From the NCBI GenBank assembly GCA_020860755.1, contig JAJBTQ010000008.1:27328-91327 (forward strand): DNA of 64,000 nucleotides. Direction: 5' to 3'. How positions within the stretch are numbered: the stretch's first letter is position 1; each line of letters opens with the position of its first letter. The DNA is from Lachnospiraceae bacterium. GTDB taxonomy: Bacteria; Bacillota; Clostridia; Lachnospirales; Lachnospiraceae. The position numbers and the translations under genes are program-made. The notes beneath the pieces were generated by a model that saw only the letters and a list, made by a program, of their open reading frames with translations, had not been told where the DNA came from and made no database searches. Positions 62,354 through 64,000 of this stretch are shown here, in pieces.

Positions 62354-63036
62354 ACTGTCACACCACCCATCTGTACTTTTGTGTCGCTCACAACGTGACC
62401 CAGCTGAAGCTTGATCACGCGCTTCTGCATCTGTTCCACGATAGCAGTGTTGTGGCTCACCACCAGCACGGTAGTGCCGCGCTGATTGATCTCTTCTAAG
62501 AGCTTCATGATCTCCCAGGCATTGTTCGGGTCTAAGTTACCGGTCGGCTCATCCGCCAACAGGATCTTCGGACTGTTGACCAACGCACGGGCAATGGCTA
62601 CCCTCTGCTGCTCACCGCCGGAGAGCTGATCCGGCTTTGATCTGTACTTCGCCGCCAGGCCGACCAGGGAAAGCATCTTCGGGACATTTCTTTTAATGGA
62701 ACGGTTGGAGGCAGAGATCACCCTCTGGGCAAAGGCAACATTGTCATAGACATTCCTGTCCTTTAAGAGGCGGAAATCCTGATACACACACCCGATATCC
62801 CTGCGATAGCAAGGGATCTGTCTCCTGCGGACGTGGTCCAGCTTCTTTCCGTTTACCACGATCTTGCCGGAAGTGGCATCCAGCTCCTTCGTCAACAGCT
62901 TGATCAGCGTCGACTTGCCGGAACCGCTCTCTCCAACTACAAAAACGAACTCGCCGTCATCGATCTGAATATTCACATCTTCCAGCGCGTTCACGCCTGC
63001 GATATAAGATTTGCAGACATTTTCCAGAATAATCAT
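62350..63036 (-). CDS. ftsE: Cell division ATP-binding protein FtsE
   Basis: VGESGSGKSTLIKLLTKE, LSGGEQQRVAIARALVNSPKILLADEPTGNLD. Confidence 0.95.
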   Translation of the reverse strand: MIILENVCKSYIAGVNALEDVNIQIDDGEFVFVVGESGSGKSTLIKLLTKELDATSGKIVVNGKKLDHVRRRQIPCYRRDIGCVYQDFRLLKDRNVYDNVAFAQRVISASNRSIKRNVPKMLSLVGLAAKYRSKPDQLSGGEQQRVAIARALVNSPKILLADEPTGNLDPNNAWEIMKLLEEINQRGTTVLVVSHNTAIVEQMQKRVIKLQLGHVVSDTKVQMGGVTV

Positions 63037-63109
63037 TTTATAACCTCCTGATCATGTTCTGTTTCTCATGCGCCTGCGCACAATAAGGGACCGTTTGGTC
63101 ACCGTGTTG

Positions 63110-64000
63110 TCAATATTCCATGGTCTCCATATATTTCATATATTTTACGACCATCAGCGCGATCTTAAATGTGATCGCATCCTCAAATACCCGCAGATCA
63201 AGGCCGGTACTCTTTTGAAGCTTGTCCAGCCGGTAGACCAGTGTATTGCGGTGTATGTATAACTGCCTCGATGTCTCAGAGACATTCAGGCTGTTCTCGA
63301 AAAACTTGTTGATCGTCGTCAAAGTCTCATCATCAAACTCATCCGGAGAGCGTCCGTCGAAGATCTCCTTGATAAACATCTTGCACAGCGGGATCGGCAG
63401 CTGATAGATGAGCCGGCCGATGCCGAGCGCCGCATAGGCTATGATATTGTGCTCTTCAAAGAAGATCTTGCCTACGTCCAGTGCCATGCGCGCCTCTTTG
63501 TAGGAGCGGGACACCTCCTTGATCTCGTCCACCACGGTACCGTAGGCGATGTGCACCGGCTTGTCACTGCCGAAGAGGCCGTAGATCACCTCCGCCGTCT
63601 TCTGAAGGTCCTCAGCGGAGTCCGCGGTGCCCACTTCCTTCACCACGATGATATTCTTCTCGTCCACCGCCGTGACAAAGTCCTGATTCTTTCCTTTAAA
63701 TAAGCTGCGCACCTGCTCTAAGTCATTCCCATCCTTGTCCTGGCAGGTCTCCACGATATAGACGATGCGCCGGGCGTCCGTCTCGATATGAAGCTTCTTG
63801 GCCCGATTGTATATATCGACCAGCAGAAGGTTATCAAGCAGAAGGTTCTTGATAAAGTTGTCCTTGTCAAACCTCTCCTTGTACGCGATCAGCAGATTCT
63901 GGATCTGAAAGCCTGCTATCTTGCCTACCATATAGACATCATCGCTGTCTCCGTAAGCCAGCAGGCCATACCCCAGCTGGTGTTCATCAAACACTTTGAA
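63110..64000 (-). CDS. CdaR/PucR-family transcriptional regulator, partial (likely extends past the right edge)
   Basis: C-terminal PucR HTH NKFFENSLNVSETSRQLYIHRNTLVYRLDKLQKSTGLDLRVFEDAITFKIALMV; reading frame open to the window end. Confidence 0.88.
   Translation of the reverse strand, partial: FKVFDEHQLGYGLLAYGDSDDVYMVGKIAGFQIQNLLIAYKERFDKDNFIKNLLLDNLLLVDIYNRAKKLHIETDARRIVYIVETCQDKDGNDLEQVRSLFKGKNQDFVTAVDEKNIIVVKEVGTADSAEDLQKTAEVIYGLFGSDKPVHIAYGTVVDEIKEVSRSYKEARMALDVGKIFFEEHNIIAYAALGIGRLIYQLPIPLCKMFIKEIFDGRSPDEFDDETLTTINKFFENSLNVSETSRQLYIHRNTLVYRLDKLQKSTGLDLRVFEDAITFKIALMVVKYMKYMETMEY

Overview
The window is 64 kb of what looks like a mid-GC Lachnospiraceae/Clostridia-like chromosome (taxonomy inferred from gene content and style). 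Most of it is core metabolism on the minus strand: ileS with a T-box leader, a full F1Fo ATP synthase operon (atpBEFHAGDC), dapB/dapA/dapL, glnA with an ANTAR regulator, guaB, hisC, glmS, ilvE, folA, thyA, folD/fchA, deoD, ppk1, a small alarmone synthetase, ftsEX and an S41 peptidase. No CRISPR array, transposase, prophage or rRNA was found. The most interesting parts are: (1) a flavodiiron protein next to an acyl-CoA dehydrogenase/EtfA-FAD-domain/rubredoxin fusion, carrying an apparent homopolymer frameshift, which could form an acyl-CoA-to-O2 electron path; (2) a 1,159-aa NfnB/GltD-like plus NuoG/Fdh-like fusion with NuoE and NuoF partners, beside folate C1 genes; (3) a tRNA-Gly(GCC) gene whose 3' end and terminator recur at about 35.96, 38.00 and 41.49 kb, like successive attachment-site scars; (4) a VWA / MoxR-type AAA / cytoplasmic LRR_5 trio downstream of ppk1 and a ppGpp synthetase; (5) two very long near-palindromes (about 191 and 109 bp); (6) unusual low-complexity tails on both F1 alpha and beta; (7) a eukaryotic-type HisA (HIS6-like), a tRNA-Pro with an AGG anticodon, and a pseudo-receiver ANTAR protein. 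All calls come from reading the sequence and supplied ORFs; no database search was run.
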